Below, piece after piece: positions 6,680-14,573 of a stretch of DNA of 14,704 nt. This DNA is from an uncultured Pelosinus sp. (GTDB taxonomy: Bacteria > Bacillota > Negativicutes > Sporomusales > Acetonemataceae): contig UQPB01000060.1 of assembly GCA_900542835.1 (NCBI GenBank), positions 1 to 14,704 on the forward strand, in the 5' to 3' direction. The notes beneath the pieces were generated by a model, which did no database searches, was not told the origin of the DNA, and saw only the letters and a list, made by a program, of their open reading frames with translations. The position numbers were made by a program, and so were the translations under genes. Numbering within the stretch: position 1 is the stretch's first letter; every line of letters starts with the position of its first letter.

Positions 6680-8993
6680 TGTCCGGTACGAACACATTGC
6701 GGACAACATCGTCCATGTGTTCTACAAAGATGAATTCCAGGCTGCGCTTGACATTAACCGGAATATCGTCAATATCGCGTTTGTTTTCTTTCGGCAGGAT
6801 CACCTTGCGAATCCCGACCCGGTGAGCTGCCAGCACCTTTTCTTTAATACCGCCCACCGGCAGTACCCGCCCCCGCAGCGTAATTTCGCCGGTCATGGCA
6901 ATATCGCTGCGCAGCTGCTTGCCGCTCAATGCGGAAGCCAGAGCCGCTGCCATCGTAATCCCGGCAGAAGGACCGTCTTTCGGTATAGCACCCTCGGGAA
7001 GATGAATATGCATATCAATTTTCTCATGAAAATCTTCCGCGATGCCGAATTCTTTGACCCGGGTACGGATATAGGTGAAGCCGGCCTGAGCCGATTCCTT
7101 CATTACACTGCCCAATTGTCCGGTCAGCGTCAGCTGGCCTTTGCCCTTCATGGTCGAAGCCTCCACCGCCAATACGTCGCCGCCGACCTCCGTCCAGGCG
7201 AGGCCTGTGGCAACGCCGGTCTGGGGCTGCGATTCGGCTTGGGTGCGGCGATATTTGGCGGCACCGAGAAAGGTGTGCAAATTCTGGGCGGTCATGCGGA
7301 CGCTTACCCGCTTCTCCTGTACGATTTGCCGCGCCGCCTTGCGGCACAGACCGGCAATATTGCGTTCCAGGCTGCGGACGCCTGCCTCGCGGGTGTAGTC
7401 GCGGATAACCTTCTGAACCGTGCCTTCGGAGAAGACGATTTGCTTGTCGTTCAGGCCGTGGTCCTTCATTTGCTTGGGAATTAAATAGCGTTTGGCAATC
7501 TGCGTTTTTTCCTCTTCCGTATAGCCGGCGATGGAGATGACCTCCATGCGGTCAAGCAGCGGCCGGGGGATATTGTGAGCGGCATTGGCGGTCACAATCC
7601 ACAGGACCCGCGACAAGTCGAACGGCAATTCCACATAATGATCGCTAAAGCTGTTGTTTTGCTCCGGATCAAGCACCTCCAGCAGGGCTGCGGAAGGATC
7701 GCCGCGGAAATCGGCGCTCATTTTATCAATTTCATCCAGCAAAAATACCGGATTCTTGGAGCCGGCGGTCCGCATGCCCTGAATGACGCGTCCCGGCAGC
7801 GCTCCGACATAGGTGCGGCGATGACCGCGGATTTCCGCTTCATCTCTAACGCCGCCCAACGAGACCCGGACAAATTTACGCTCCATTGCCCGGGCAATAG
7901 AACGGGCTAAAGAGGTTTTGCCCACTCCCGGCGGCCCTACCAGGCAAAGGATCGGCCCTTTGATTTTCTCAGCCAGCTTGCGTACGGAGAGATATTCAAG
8001 AATGCGCTCCTTTACTTTTTCCAGTCCGTAATGATCTTCATTCAGTATCGTTCCGGCAAGCTCGACGTCAATGCGGTCATTGGTCTCAACCGCCCACGGC
8101 AGCGCCAGCAGCCAGTCAAGATAGGTGCGGATGACCGCGCTTTCGGCCACCATCGGCGGCATCTTCTCCAGCCGCTCAATTTCCTTTTGCACTTTATCGG
8201 CGACTTCTTTAGGCAAATCAAGTTCTTTTAGCTTCTGCCGGTAATCATCGACTTCCGCCGCCCGGTCATCCTTATCGCCAAGTTCTTTCTGAATGGCCTT
8301 TAACTGCTCGCGCAGGTAGTATTCTTTCTGCGTTTTCTCCATCTGCTTACGGACACGAACATTGATTTTCTTTTCCAGTTCAAGAATCTCCAGCTCACGC
8401 CCCAGTATATCACACAGAATTTCAACCCGTTCCTTAACAGCCACCGCGGCCAGCAACGCCTGCTTATCCTCGATTTTCAGCGTCAAATGGCTGGCAATCA
8501 GATCGGACAGGCGCCCCGGCTCCTCGACCATGACCACAGATACCAGCGTTTCCGGCGGTATCTTCTTGCTCAGTTTAACCCATTGCTCAAACTGATGCAC
8601 AGCCGTGCGCACCAAGGCCTCGATTTCCGGCGTTTTCTGTTCGACTTCCTCATGCTCGGCGATTTCTACCATGTAAAACGATTTGCCGTCCGTATAGCGG
8701 ATGATCTCCGCCCGGCGCAGCCCTTCGACCAAAACATGAATCGTACCGCCGGGGAGCTTCAACAGTTGCTTGACTTCAGCCACCGTTCCCACCGTATAAA
8801 TGTCTTCAGGCTCCGGTTTATCATTCTGAGCGTCCTTTTGCGTTGACAGCATGATCAAACGATCATGCACCATCGCCTCCTCCAGGGCGCTGATTGATTT
8901 TTCACGGCCGACATCGAGATGAATAATCATATAAGGAAAAACAAGTATGCCTCGTAACGGCAACATAGGTATTTGACGTGTAGTGGTAGCCAT
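6672..8993 (-). CDS. lon: ATP-dependent endopeptidase La (Lon/LonA)
   Basis: A soluble hexameric AAA+ serine protease that degrades misfolded and regulatory proteins. The protein has 773 residues, in the range of bacterial LonA. The N-terminal substrate domain (about 5-200) begins with IPMLPLRGILVFP. The AAA+ domain has Walker A GPPGVGKT at 353-360 and Walker B VFLLDE at 416-421. The C-terminal protease domain carries catalytic Ser676 in KDGPSAG and Lys719 in VGGIKEK. The start at 8993 has AAGGAGG six bases upstream. A GTG at 9014 gives a longer frame but would place that site inside the gene. A good promoter lies about 60-90 bases upstream, so lon can be expressed apart from lonB. No CIRCE or CtsR operator is visible. 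Confidence 0.97.
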   Translation of the reverse strand: MATTTRQIPMLPLRGILVFPYMIIHLDVGREKSISALEEAMVHDRLIMLSTQKDAQNDKPEPEDIYTVGTVAEVKQLLKLPGGTIHVLVEGLRRAEIIRYTDGKSFYMVEIAEHEEVEQKTPEIEALVRTAVHQFEQWVKLSKKIPPETLVSVVMVEEPGRLSDLIASHLTLKIEDKQALLAAVAVKERVEILCDILGRELEILELEKKINVRVRKQMEKTQKEYYLREQLKAIQKELGDKDDRAAEVDDYRQKLKELDLPKEVADKVQKEIERLEKMPPMVAESAVIRTYLDWLLALPWAVETNDRIDVELAGTILNEDHYGLEKVKERILEYLSVRKLAEKIKGPILCLVGPPGVGKTSLARSIARAMERKFVRVSLGGVRDEAEIRGHRRTYVGALPGRVIQGMRTAGSKNPVFLLDEIDKMSADFRGDPSAALLEVLDPEQNNSFSDHYVELPFDLSRVLWIVTANAAHNIPRPLLDRMEVISIAGYTEEEKTQIAKRYLIPKQMKDHGLNDKQIVFSEGTVQKVIRDYTREAGVRSLERNIAGLCRKAARQIVQEKRVSVRMTAQNLHTFLGAAKYRRTQAESQPQTGVATGLAWTEVGGDVLAVEASTMKGKGQLTLTGQLGSVMKESAQAGFTYIRTRVKEFGIAEDFHEKIDMHIHLPEGAIPKDGPSAGITMAAALASALSGKQLRSDIAMTGEITLRGRVLPVGGIKEKVLAAHRVGIRKVILPKENKRDIDDIPVNVKRSLEFIFVEHMDDVVRNVFVPDNG

Positions 8994-8999
8994 GCCAGG

Positions 9000-9006
9000 C
9001 CTCCTT
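9000..9006 (-). promoter_or_regulatory. Ribosome binding site deciding the lon start
   Basis: AAGGAGG on the minus strand, six bases before the ATG at 8993. It selects this ATG over the GTG at 9014. Confidence 0.8.
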
Positions 9007-9054
9007 CGGTTCACTATTTCCCAAAATGGTTTGCTGCTTTAGTTTCAGCGGCTT

Positions 9055-9083
9055 ATTTTATAAATATTCTCAGACAATCGCAA
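9055..9083 (-). promoter_or_regulatory. Candidate sigma-A promoter for lon
   Basis: On the minus strand TTGCGA (9078-9083) and TAAAAT (9055-9060) are separated by exactly 17 bases, in an A/T-rich stretch about 60 bases upstream of the lon start. It would drive lon-engB-ahbA-ahbB. The call rests on hexamer match and spacing only. Confidence 0.55.
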
Positions 9084-9130
9084 AAATCCTCTTCATGCCA
9101 GGTGAGGAAATTCATTCCCGACGAACAACC

Positions 9131-9176
9131 GCCCTGCCGCTCTGCCAGTTTGAGACAACTGACCGAGCGGCAGGGC
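9131..9176 (-). terminator. Long GC-rich hairpin after lonB, possible terminator
   Basis: GCCCTGCCGCTC at 9131-9142 pairs perfectly with GAGCGGCAGGGC at 9165-9176. An inner CAGTT/AACTG stem caps it with a six-base loop. It lies 21 bases after the lonB stop and upstream of the lon promoter. The minus-strand tail (GGTTGTTCG) is only modestly U-rich, so termination may be partial. It could instead be an mRNA-stabilising 3' structure. Confidence 0.5.
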
Positions 9177-9197
9177 TGCATATTTGCATTCCGGCTG

Positions 9198-10883
9198 CTA
9201 CATTTTAATGCCGGCTGCAGTCAGCAGATCCGGCTGCGGCGCCACAATCTCCAGCCGGACAGGATCGGTCGTCTTAACCAAAGCTTGTTTCAAAGCCTCC
9301 TCCAGCGTATCGACCGCAATAACTTCAATTGCCATATTGCGATAAATTTCCTGCCAGTTTTCCCGGGGGATGATCACCTTGCGGGCACCGGCATGGACAG
9401 CGGCGGCAATCTTGGCGGAAACGCCGCCAACCGGCTTTATGAAGCCGCGGATCGATATCTCTCCCGTCATCGCCACCGTATTATCCACCGGGATCTTCTT
9501 AATTGCCGAATAGATCGCTGCCGCGACGGTGACACCTGCCGAAGGTCCGTCAACCGGACCGCCGCCGGGGAAATTGACGTGGATATCGTATTTAGCCCAT
9601 TCAATGCCAAATTGGCTGGATAATACGGTCAGAACATTTTCAAGCGATCCCTTGGCCATGCTCTTGCGCCGCATCGTCCGGCCGGGAGCACCAAACTCTT
9701 CTTCGTCGACCACGCCGGTAATGGTGAGTCTGCCGCTGCCAAAACGGTTAGGCTCGGCAGCGGCCTCAATTTCCATAACAGTGCCGACATTCGGCCCGTA
9801 AACCGCTAACCCGTTGACAAAGCCGATCTGCGGCTTGGTCGGGACTTTGCGGTCCGGCCGGGGGCTGTACTGGCCGAAGTTGACCACCCACTCGATATCG
9901 GCTCCGGTTACCGCCCGCCGGCGTTCATTCATGGCAATGCCGGCGGCAATCTGGACAATATTAACCGCTTCCCGTCCGTTAGTGGCATAGCGGGAAATGG
10001 TATTCAGAGCGGCATCATCAATACTGAAATCAATCTTTTGCACGGCGTTCTCAGCAATACGGCAAACTTCATCCGGCAGCAGCGGCCGGAAAAAAATCTC
10101 GACACAGCGGGAACGGATTGCCGGTGGAATATCCGAGGGGAGGCGGGTAGTCGCGCCGACCAGCCGGAAGTCGGCAGGCAGGCCATTTTGAAATATATCG
10201 TGAATATGTGCAGGTACATTGGTATCTTCCGTGCTGTAATAGGAGCTCTCCAAAAAGACCCGGCGGTCCTCAAGCACTTTAAGTAATTTATTCATTTGCA
10301 CGGGATGAAGTTCGCCGATCTCGTCAATGAATAATACGCCGCCATGTGCCTTGGTCACAGCTCCCGGCTTCGGCTGGGGGATGCCGGCAATTCCCATCGG
10401 GCCCGCTCCCTGGTAAATCGGATCATGAACCGTGCCAATCAACGGATCAGCAATGCCGCGTTCATCAAACCGGGCTGTAGTCGCGTCCATTTCAATAAAT
10501 TTAGCGGCAGCGCGAAACGGTGACAGGGAATTCGTTTTTGCCTCCTCCAGTACCAGGCGCGCGGCGGCGGTTTTGCCGACTCCCGGCGGTCCGTAGAGAA
10601 TGACATGCTGGGGATTAGGACCGCATAGCGCCGCCCGCAAGGCCTTGAGGCCTTCTTCCTGTCCGACAATATCGGCGAAACTGGTAGGACGCGTCTTCTC
10701 CGCCAGTGGCACAGTCAAGGCAATATCGCGCAAACGTTGCAGTTTATCCATCTCTTTCTTTGACTCACGCTCAACCGCCACCTTACTGCCTTGCTGCGAC
10801 CGCAGCAGATTCCAGAAATAGAGGCCGATAATCACGGCGAACAAAAGCTGGATCACTGTGATAATATTGATCGCGTAATCCAT
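9198..10883 (-). CDS. lonB: Lon-type ATP-dependent protease LonB, membrane-anchored
   Basis: An AAA+ serine protease of the LonB group; in Bacillus subtilis LonB is made in the forespore. The protein has 561 residues, close to the usual 550. One N-terminal transmembrane segment spans about residues 6-25 and should anchor it to the membrane with the catalytic part in the cytoplasm. Walker A GPPGVGKT is at 98-105 and Walker B VLFIDE at 183-188. The protease domain has catalytic Ser448 in DGPSAG and Lys491 in VGGVSAK. It lacks the long N-terminal substrate domain of LonA. The ATG start has GGGAGG eight bases upstream. It stands between the clpX terminator and lon and probably has its own promoter. 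The clpX-lonB-lon order matches that in Bacillus subtilis. Sporulation control is possible but I do not see a clear sigma-F or sigma-G promoter. Confidence 0.95.
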   Translation of the reverse strand: MDYAINIITVIQLLFAVIIGLYFWNLLRSQQGSKVAVERESKKEMDKLQRLRDIALTVPLAEKTRPTSFADIVGQEEGLKALRAALCGPNPQHVILYGPPGVGKTAAARLVLEEAKTNSLSPFRAAAKFIEMDATTARFDERGIADPLIGTVHDPIYQGAGPMGIAGIPQPKPGAVTKAHGGVLFIDEIGELHPVQMNKLLKVLEDRRVFLESSYYSTEDTNVPAHIHDIFQNGLPADFRLVGATTRLPSDIPPAIRSRCVEIFFRPLLPDEVCRIAENAVQKIDFSIDDAALNTISRYATNGREAVNIVQIAAGIAMNERRRAVTGADIEWVVNFGQYSPRPDRKVPTKPQIGFVNGLAVYGPNVGTVMEIEAAAEPNRFGSGRLTITGVVDEEEFGAPGRTMRRKSMAKGSLENVLTVLSSQFGIEWAKYDIHVNFPGGGPVDGPSAGVTVAAAIYSAIKKIPVDNTVAMTGEISIRGFIKPVGGVSAKIAAAVHAGARKVIIPRENWQEIYRNMAIEVIAVDTLEEALKQALVKTTDPVRLEIVAPQPDLLTAAGIKM

Positions 10884-11106
10884 ACGTCTTACCTCCCGGG
10901 ACTGCGGTTAAGCCTTCGCGCCAAAGCGGCAGGCTCTTGCCAGTCCGTATTTTCAAATCAAACGAAAACAGCTTCGTTTTGTTCAAAAATAGTATAGGCA
11001 GACGCCTTGTTTTTATCCCGCACAGAAATTGTTATAAATCGCCGTTTGCGCCGGCTGCCGCAGCAGCGGACGTTAGCGGATCAGCGGCTTCAAGCTTGGT
11101 GCGGAC
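10884..11106 (-). promoter_or_regulatory. lonB upstream region with weak promoter and leader hairpin
   Basis: This region, with the clpX terminator beside it, makes up a 303-base stretch without a gene. The minus strand has a good -10-like TATACT (10991-10996), but no acceptable -35 at 16-18 bases, so the promoter may be activator-dependent or use another sigma factor. Downstream of it AAACGAA (10960-10966) pairs with TTCGTTT (10973-10979) across a six-base loop, a possible operator or leader hairpin. A further small stem, GCTGC/GCAGC, lies near 11053-11066. No open frame with a ribosome binding site is visible. Confidence 0.35.
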
Positions 11107-11136
11107 AAAAAAAGAGAGACCGCAGTCTCTCTTTTT
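11107..11136 (-). terminator. Intrinsic terminator after clpX, probably bidirectional
   Basis: AAAAGAGAGAC pairs with GTCTCTCTTTT around a CGCA loop (11121-11124). On the minus strand the stem is followed by a run of seven U residues. It lies about 50 bases after the clpX stop and should end the tig-clpP-clpX transcript. A T-run on the plus side too makes it symmetrical. Confidence 0.85.
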
Positions 11137-11186
11137 CGGTTGTTAAAAAGCTTTATTTCAGGGGGAGGAATCGGGAGCCGGACGGC

Positions 11187-12452
11187 TCAGGCTGATTCCT
11201 CTTTCTTTTTGGTCTTGCGGTCAACCGTGACCAGGATCGGTTCCTCTTTGTTCATCACAACTTCTTTCGTGACAATGCATTTCGTGACATCGGAGCGTGA
11301 CGGAATATCATACATGACATTGCGCATAATCGCTTCAATGATCGCTCGCAGTCCTCTGGCACCGGTGTTGCGTCGCAGCGCCTCTTCGGCGATTGACCGC
11401 AGCGCGTCTTCCTTGAACTCGAGCTGCACATTATCAAGCTCCAGGAATTTCTGGTATTGCTTGACCAGCGCGTTTTTCGGCTCGACTAAAATCCGCACCA
11501 GCGCGTCTGCATCCAACGCATCCAGGGTTACAACCACCGGCAGCCGGCCTACGAACTCGGGGATCAAGCCGAACTTAAGCAGATCTTCCGGCAATACCTT
11601 TTTCAGGACTTCGCCCAGCAGCTGTTTTTTCTCCCGGCTTTTCACATCGGCGCCAAAGCCCATGCTTTTCTTACCGGTACGGGCGGAAATCAGCTTATCA
11701 ATGCCATCAAAAGCGCCGCCGCAGATAAAGAGGATATTGGTCGTATCGATCTGGATAAATTCCTGATGCGGGTGCTTGCGGCCACCTTGCGGCGGTACGC
11801 TGGCAACCGTTCCTTCAAGAATTTTCAGCAGGGCCTGCTGCACGCCTTCGCCGGAAACGTCGCGGGTAATGGACGGATTCTCCGACTTGCGGGCAATCTT
11901 ATCAATTTCATCAATATAGACAATGCCCTTTTCCGCTTTTTCCACATCATAGTCAGCGGCCTGGATCAGTTTCAGCAGGATATTTTCAACATCCTCGCCG
12001 ACATAGCCTGCCTCGGTCAGCGATGTTGCATCAGCAATAGCAAACGGAACGTTGAGAATCTTAGCCAGGGTCTGTGCTAACAGCGTTTTGCCGCTGCCAG
12101 TCGGTCCCAGCATGACAATGTTCGATTTTTGCAGTTCGACATCATCCAGCTTAGCCCCGAGGTTAATCCGTTTATAATGATTATAAACGGCAACAGACAG
12201 ACTTTTTTTCGCCTCATCCTGGCCAATCACATATTGATCGAGTATGCTGCGGATTTCCTTCGGTTTCGGCACATCCCGCAACTCGACCTCCATGTCTTCG
12301 TTTAGCTCTTCCTCAATGATCTCATTGCAAAGCTCAATGCACTCATCGCAGATATACACTCCGGGACCGGCAACCAGCTTTTTAACCTGTTCCTGTAATT
12401 TCCCGCAGAAAGAGCATTTTAATTGTCCTTTATCGTCACCAAACTTTAACAT
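11187..12452 (-). CDS. clpX: ATP-dependent Clp protease ATP-binding subunit ClpX
   Basis: A hexameric AAA+ unfoldase that feeds substrates to ClpP. The 421-residue protein starts with the zinc-binding domain, with C13, C16, C35 and C38 in two CxxC pairs. Walker A GPTGSGKT is at 116-123 and Walker B IVYIDEID at 177-184. The substrate-gripping pore loop GYVG is at 149-152 and the RKH loop at 225-227. The ClpP-docking tripeptide, normally IGF or LGF, appears here as MGF at 264-266, a conservative change. GARGLR near the C-terminus is the sensor 2 region. The ATG start has GAGGTGA just upstream. The gene follows clpP by 65 bases and ends before a strong terminator. The C-terminus is Lys-rich (KTKKKEE). 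Confidence 0.98.
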   Translation of the reverse strand: MLKFGDDKGQLKCSFCGKLQEQVKKLVAGPGVYICDECIELCNEIIEEELNEDMEVELRDVPKPKEIRSILDQYVIGQDEAKKSLSVAVYNHYKRINLGAKLDDVELQKSNIVMLGPTGSGKTLLAQTLAKILNVPFAIADATSLTEAGYVGEDVENILLKLIQAADYDVEKAEKGIVYIDEIDKIARKSENPSITRDVSGEGVQQALLKILEGTVASVPPQGGRKHPHQEFIQIDTTNILFICGGAFDGIDKLISARTGKKSMGFGADVKSREKKQLLGEVLKKVLPEDLLKFGLIPEFVGRLPVVVTLDALDADALVRILVEPKNALVKQYQKFLELDNVQLEFKEDALRSIAEEALRRNTGARGLRAIIEAIMRNVMYDIPSRSDVTKCIVTKEVVMNKEEPILVTVDRKTKKKEESA

Positions 12453-12484
12453 GGCGTCACCTCGTTTCCGGTTCGCCGGTCAAT

Positions 12485-12505
12485 GAGCGGGCGCTTAGGC
12501 CGCTC
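12485..12505 (-). repeat. Hairpin in the clpP-clpX intergenic space
   Basis: GAGCGG (12485-12490) pairs with CCGCTC (12500-12505) across nine bases, between the clpP stop and the clpX ribosome binding site. There is no U-tract, so it is not a terminator. It may protect or process the clpP part of the message; this is inference. Confidence 0.35.
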
Positions 12506-12517
12506 GCGACGCAAACC

Positions 12518-13126
12518 TTATTTCGGCTGGGAATCGTTGGGGCGGTCCGTCCGGGTAACAACAGCGTCAATCAGGCCGTATTCCTTCGATTCTTCGGCCG
12601 ACATGAAGAAATCGCGCTCCATATCGCGCTGCAGTTTTTCCAGCGGCTGGCCGGTATGCCGCGCCAGGATCTCGTTGCCGATTTCACGCATCCGCAAAAT
12701 CTCGCGGGCATGAATTTCAATGTCGGTAGCCTGCCCGCGGGCGCCGCCGTGCGGCTGGTGAATCATTACACGGGCGTAAGGCAGGGCAAAGCGTTTTCCT
12801 TTAGCGCCGGCGGCCAGCAGAATAGCTGCCATGCTGGCTGCAGATCCCAGGCAGATTGTCGATACATCGGGCTTAATGTATTGCATGGTGTCATAGATGG
12901 CCAGACCGGCCGTCACAACGCCGCCCGGGCTGTTAATATACAGATGGATGTCCCGGTCAGGGTCCTCTGACTCCAGAAACAGCAGTTGTGCAATCACCAG
13001 ATTGGCGATCGTATCGTCGATCGGACCGCCGATAAAAACAATCCGGTCCTTCAACAAACGGGAATAGATATCATAAGCCCGTTCACCACGATTGGACTGT
13101 TCGACAACAATAGGTACAAAACTCAT
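12518..13126 (-). CDS. clpP: ATP-dependent Clp protease proteolytic subunit ClpP
   Basis: The serine peptidase that forms the 14-subunit barrel degrading substrates delivered by ClpX or other Clp ATPases. The 202-residue protein has the full catalytic triad: Ser98 in GSAASMA, His123 in MIHQP and Asp172 in ERDFF. The oxyanion-side SPGG motif is at 66-69. The length and the short N-terminus (MSFVPIVVEQ) match the mature-like form of Firmicute ClpP, so no long propeptide is expected. The ATG start has GAGGTG at normal distance. It lies between tig and clpX; pairing clpP with clpX suggests matched expression. No CtsR-type direct heptad repeats are visible upstream. Confidence 0.98.
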   Translation of the reverse strand: MSFVPIVVEQSNRGERAYDIYSRLLKDRIVFIGGPIDDTIANLVIAQLLFLESEDPDRDIHLYINSPGGVVTAGLAIYDTMQYIKPDVSTICLGSAASMAAILLAAGAKGKRFALPYARVMIHQPHGGARGQATDIEIHAREILRMREIGNEILARHTGQPLEKLQRDMERDFFMSAEESKEYGLIDAVVTRTDRPNDSQPK

Positions 13127-13146
13127 TCAAGAACACCTCGCTTACA

Positions 13147-13164
13147 GAAAGCGCTCGCGCTTTC
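13147..13164 (-). repeat. Perfect palindromic hairpin between tig and clpP
   Basis: GAAAGCGC (13147-13154) and GCGCTTTC (13157-13164) form an 8-bp perfect inverted repeat around a two-base centre. It lies in the 49 bases between the tig stop and the clpP start. On the minus strand no U-tract follows. It may be a processing or partial-attenuation site, or an operator. Confidence 0.4.
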
Positions 13165-13175
13165 TTTTGATTCTT

Positions 13176-14477
13176 TTATTCGGCGGCTTCGGTTACTGCC
13201 GCGGTGTCGAAAATAACCTGCATCGCTTTTTTCCGTAATACACTCTGGGCCAGCATCCCGACACGGCCCTGCTCAATAATTACCTTGCGGACTTCCTCCA
13301 CCGGCGCGTTGTAGGTTTGCGCCATTGCCTGAACTTCTTTATCCAGGTCTTCGTTCTCCACTTTCAGGTCTTCAGCTTTGGCGATTTCATCAAGCAATAG
13401 ATCGGTGCGAACCGCCGTATCCGCTGATTCGCGGTATTTTTCCCGCAGTCCCGCGGCATCGGTTCCCATATACTGCAGGTAGTTCTCCAGTTTCAGGCCC
13501 CGATTCTGCAAATTCAGGTCAAGGTCCTCAATCATTTGGTCGATCTTGCTTTCAATCATCACCGCCGGCACGTCAGCCTGAACGCCTTTTACGGCCTGCT
13601 CCATAATGGCATTGCGGAAATCCCGCTCGTGCTTCTGCTCAGCGGCCACTTCTAATTTATTCTTGATATCCGCCTTTAATTCCTCTACCGTATTGAAGCT
13701 GGAAGCTTCTTTAACGAAATCATCATCAACTTCCGGCAGTTCCTTACGTTTAACGTCCTGGATAACTACATTGAATTTTGCTTCTTTGCCGGCCAGTTCA
13801 GCCACAAAGTAGTCCGCCGGGAACGAAACGCTCACTTCCCGGGTTTCGCCGGCTTTCGCGCCTAGCAGTTGCTCCTCAAAGCCGGGGATAAAGCTGCCTG
13901 ATCCGACTTCCAGCGGGTATCCCTTGGCGTCGCCGCCCTTAAACGGCTGGCCGTCAACAAAGCCTTCGAAGTCAATAATGGCAAAATCGCCGTTTTGCAG
14001 CACAGCCTCAGGCACAACAACCATCTTTGCCTGTTGCTGGCGCATGTCATCAAGCTTCTGTCCGATCTCTTCCTCACTGACCGCTACCGGCGGCTTTGCC
14101 GCCTTCAGGCCTTTATACTCACCAAGCGTTACCGCCGGTTTGGCGACAACAGTTGCCTTAAATACAAACGGCTTGCCAGCTTCCAGTTGAACGACATCAA
14201 TCTGCGGGCGGCTTACCGGTTCAATATTCTGTTCATCAAGCGCTTTGCTATAGGCCTGCGGCGCCAGCAGTTCAAAGGTTTCTTCAGCCAGTGCTTCCTT
14301 GCCCAGGCGGGCCTCAAGGATCTTGCGCGGAGCCTTTCCTTTCCGGAATCCGGGGATATTGACTTTGCCGGCCAGGCGCTGATAGGCCCGGTCAAATGCC
14401 TTGTCCACTTCCGGCTGGGGGATTTCAACTTCCAACACAATCTGGTGATTGTCTATTTTTTCAGCAGTTACTCTCAC
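13176..14477 (-). CDS. tig: Trigger factor, ribosome-associated chaperone and prolyl isomerase
   Basis: Binds near the ribosome exit tunnel and shields nascent chains. The 433-residue protein has the expected three parts: an N-terminal ribosome-binding domain (1 to about 115) with the signature GFRKGKAP at 43-50, an FKBP-type peptidyl-prolyl isomerase domain (about 160-243) opening with NGDFAIIDFEGFVDG, and a long helical C-terminal substrate cradle (about 250-425). The start is GTG at 14477. AAGGAGG lies upstream, but about 12 bases away, longer than usual, and no in-frame alternative start fits better. The gene is first in tig-clpP-clpX and has its own candidate promoter after the tRNA terminator. 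The C-terminus is Ala/Glu-rich. Confidence 0.97.
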   Translation of the reverse strand: MRVTAEKIDNHQIVLEVEIPQPEVDKAFDRAYQRLAGKVNIPGFRKGKAPRKILEARLGKEALAEETFELLAPQAYSKALDEQNIEPVSRPQIDVVQLEAGKPFVFKATVVAKPAVTLGEYKGLKAAKPPVAVSEEEIGQKLDDMRQQQAKMVVVPEAVLQNGDFAIIDFEGFVDGQPFKGGDAKGYPLEVGSGSFIPGFEEQLLGAKAGETREVSVSFPADYFVAELAGKEAKFNVVIQDVKRKELPEVDDDFVKEASSFNTVEELKADIKNKLEVAAEQKHERDFRNAIMEQAVKGVQADVPAVMIESKIDQMIEDLDLNLQNRGLKLENYLQYMGTDAAGLREKYRESADTAVRTDLLLDEIAKAEDLKVENEDLDKEVQAMAQTYNAPVEEVRKVIIEQGRVGMLAQSVLRKKAMQVIFDTAAVTEAAE

Positions 14478-14524
14478 AGTTACAGATAGCCTCCTTATTT
14501 ACTGGCCGCAAGCCTCCGGGTAGC

Positions 14525-14546
14525 CCTTCGCGCGTCCGTTCGAAGG
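14525..14546 (-). repeat. Stem-loop in the tig leader
   Basis: CCTTCG (14525-14530) pairs with CGAAGG (14541-14546) across ten bases, between the candidate tig promoter and its ribosome binding site. It may shape the 5' leader; no known riboswitch or protein site is recognised. Confidence 0.3.
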
Positions 14547-14573
14547 ATCAGGAGTATAGGCGCAATGTCATGC

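Noticed and set aside
6654..7484. Plus-strand open frame of 276 codons
   Set aside because: It lies antisense to the Lon protease domain and shows no recognisable domain; long shadow frames are common opposite G+C-rich genes.
9012..9014. GTG start extending Lon by seven residues
   Set aside because: The AAGGAGG site at 9000-9006 would then lie inside the gene, and the ATG at 8993 gives a family-like N-terminus.
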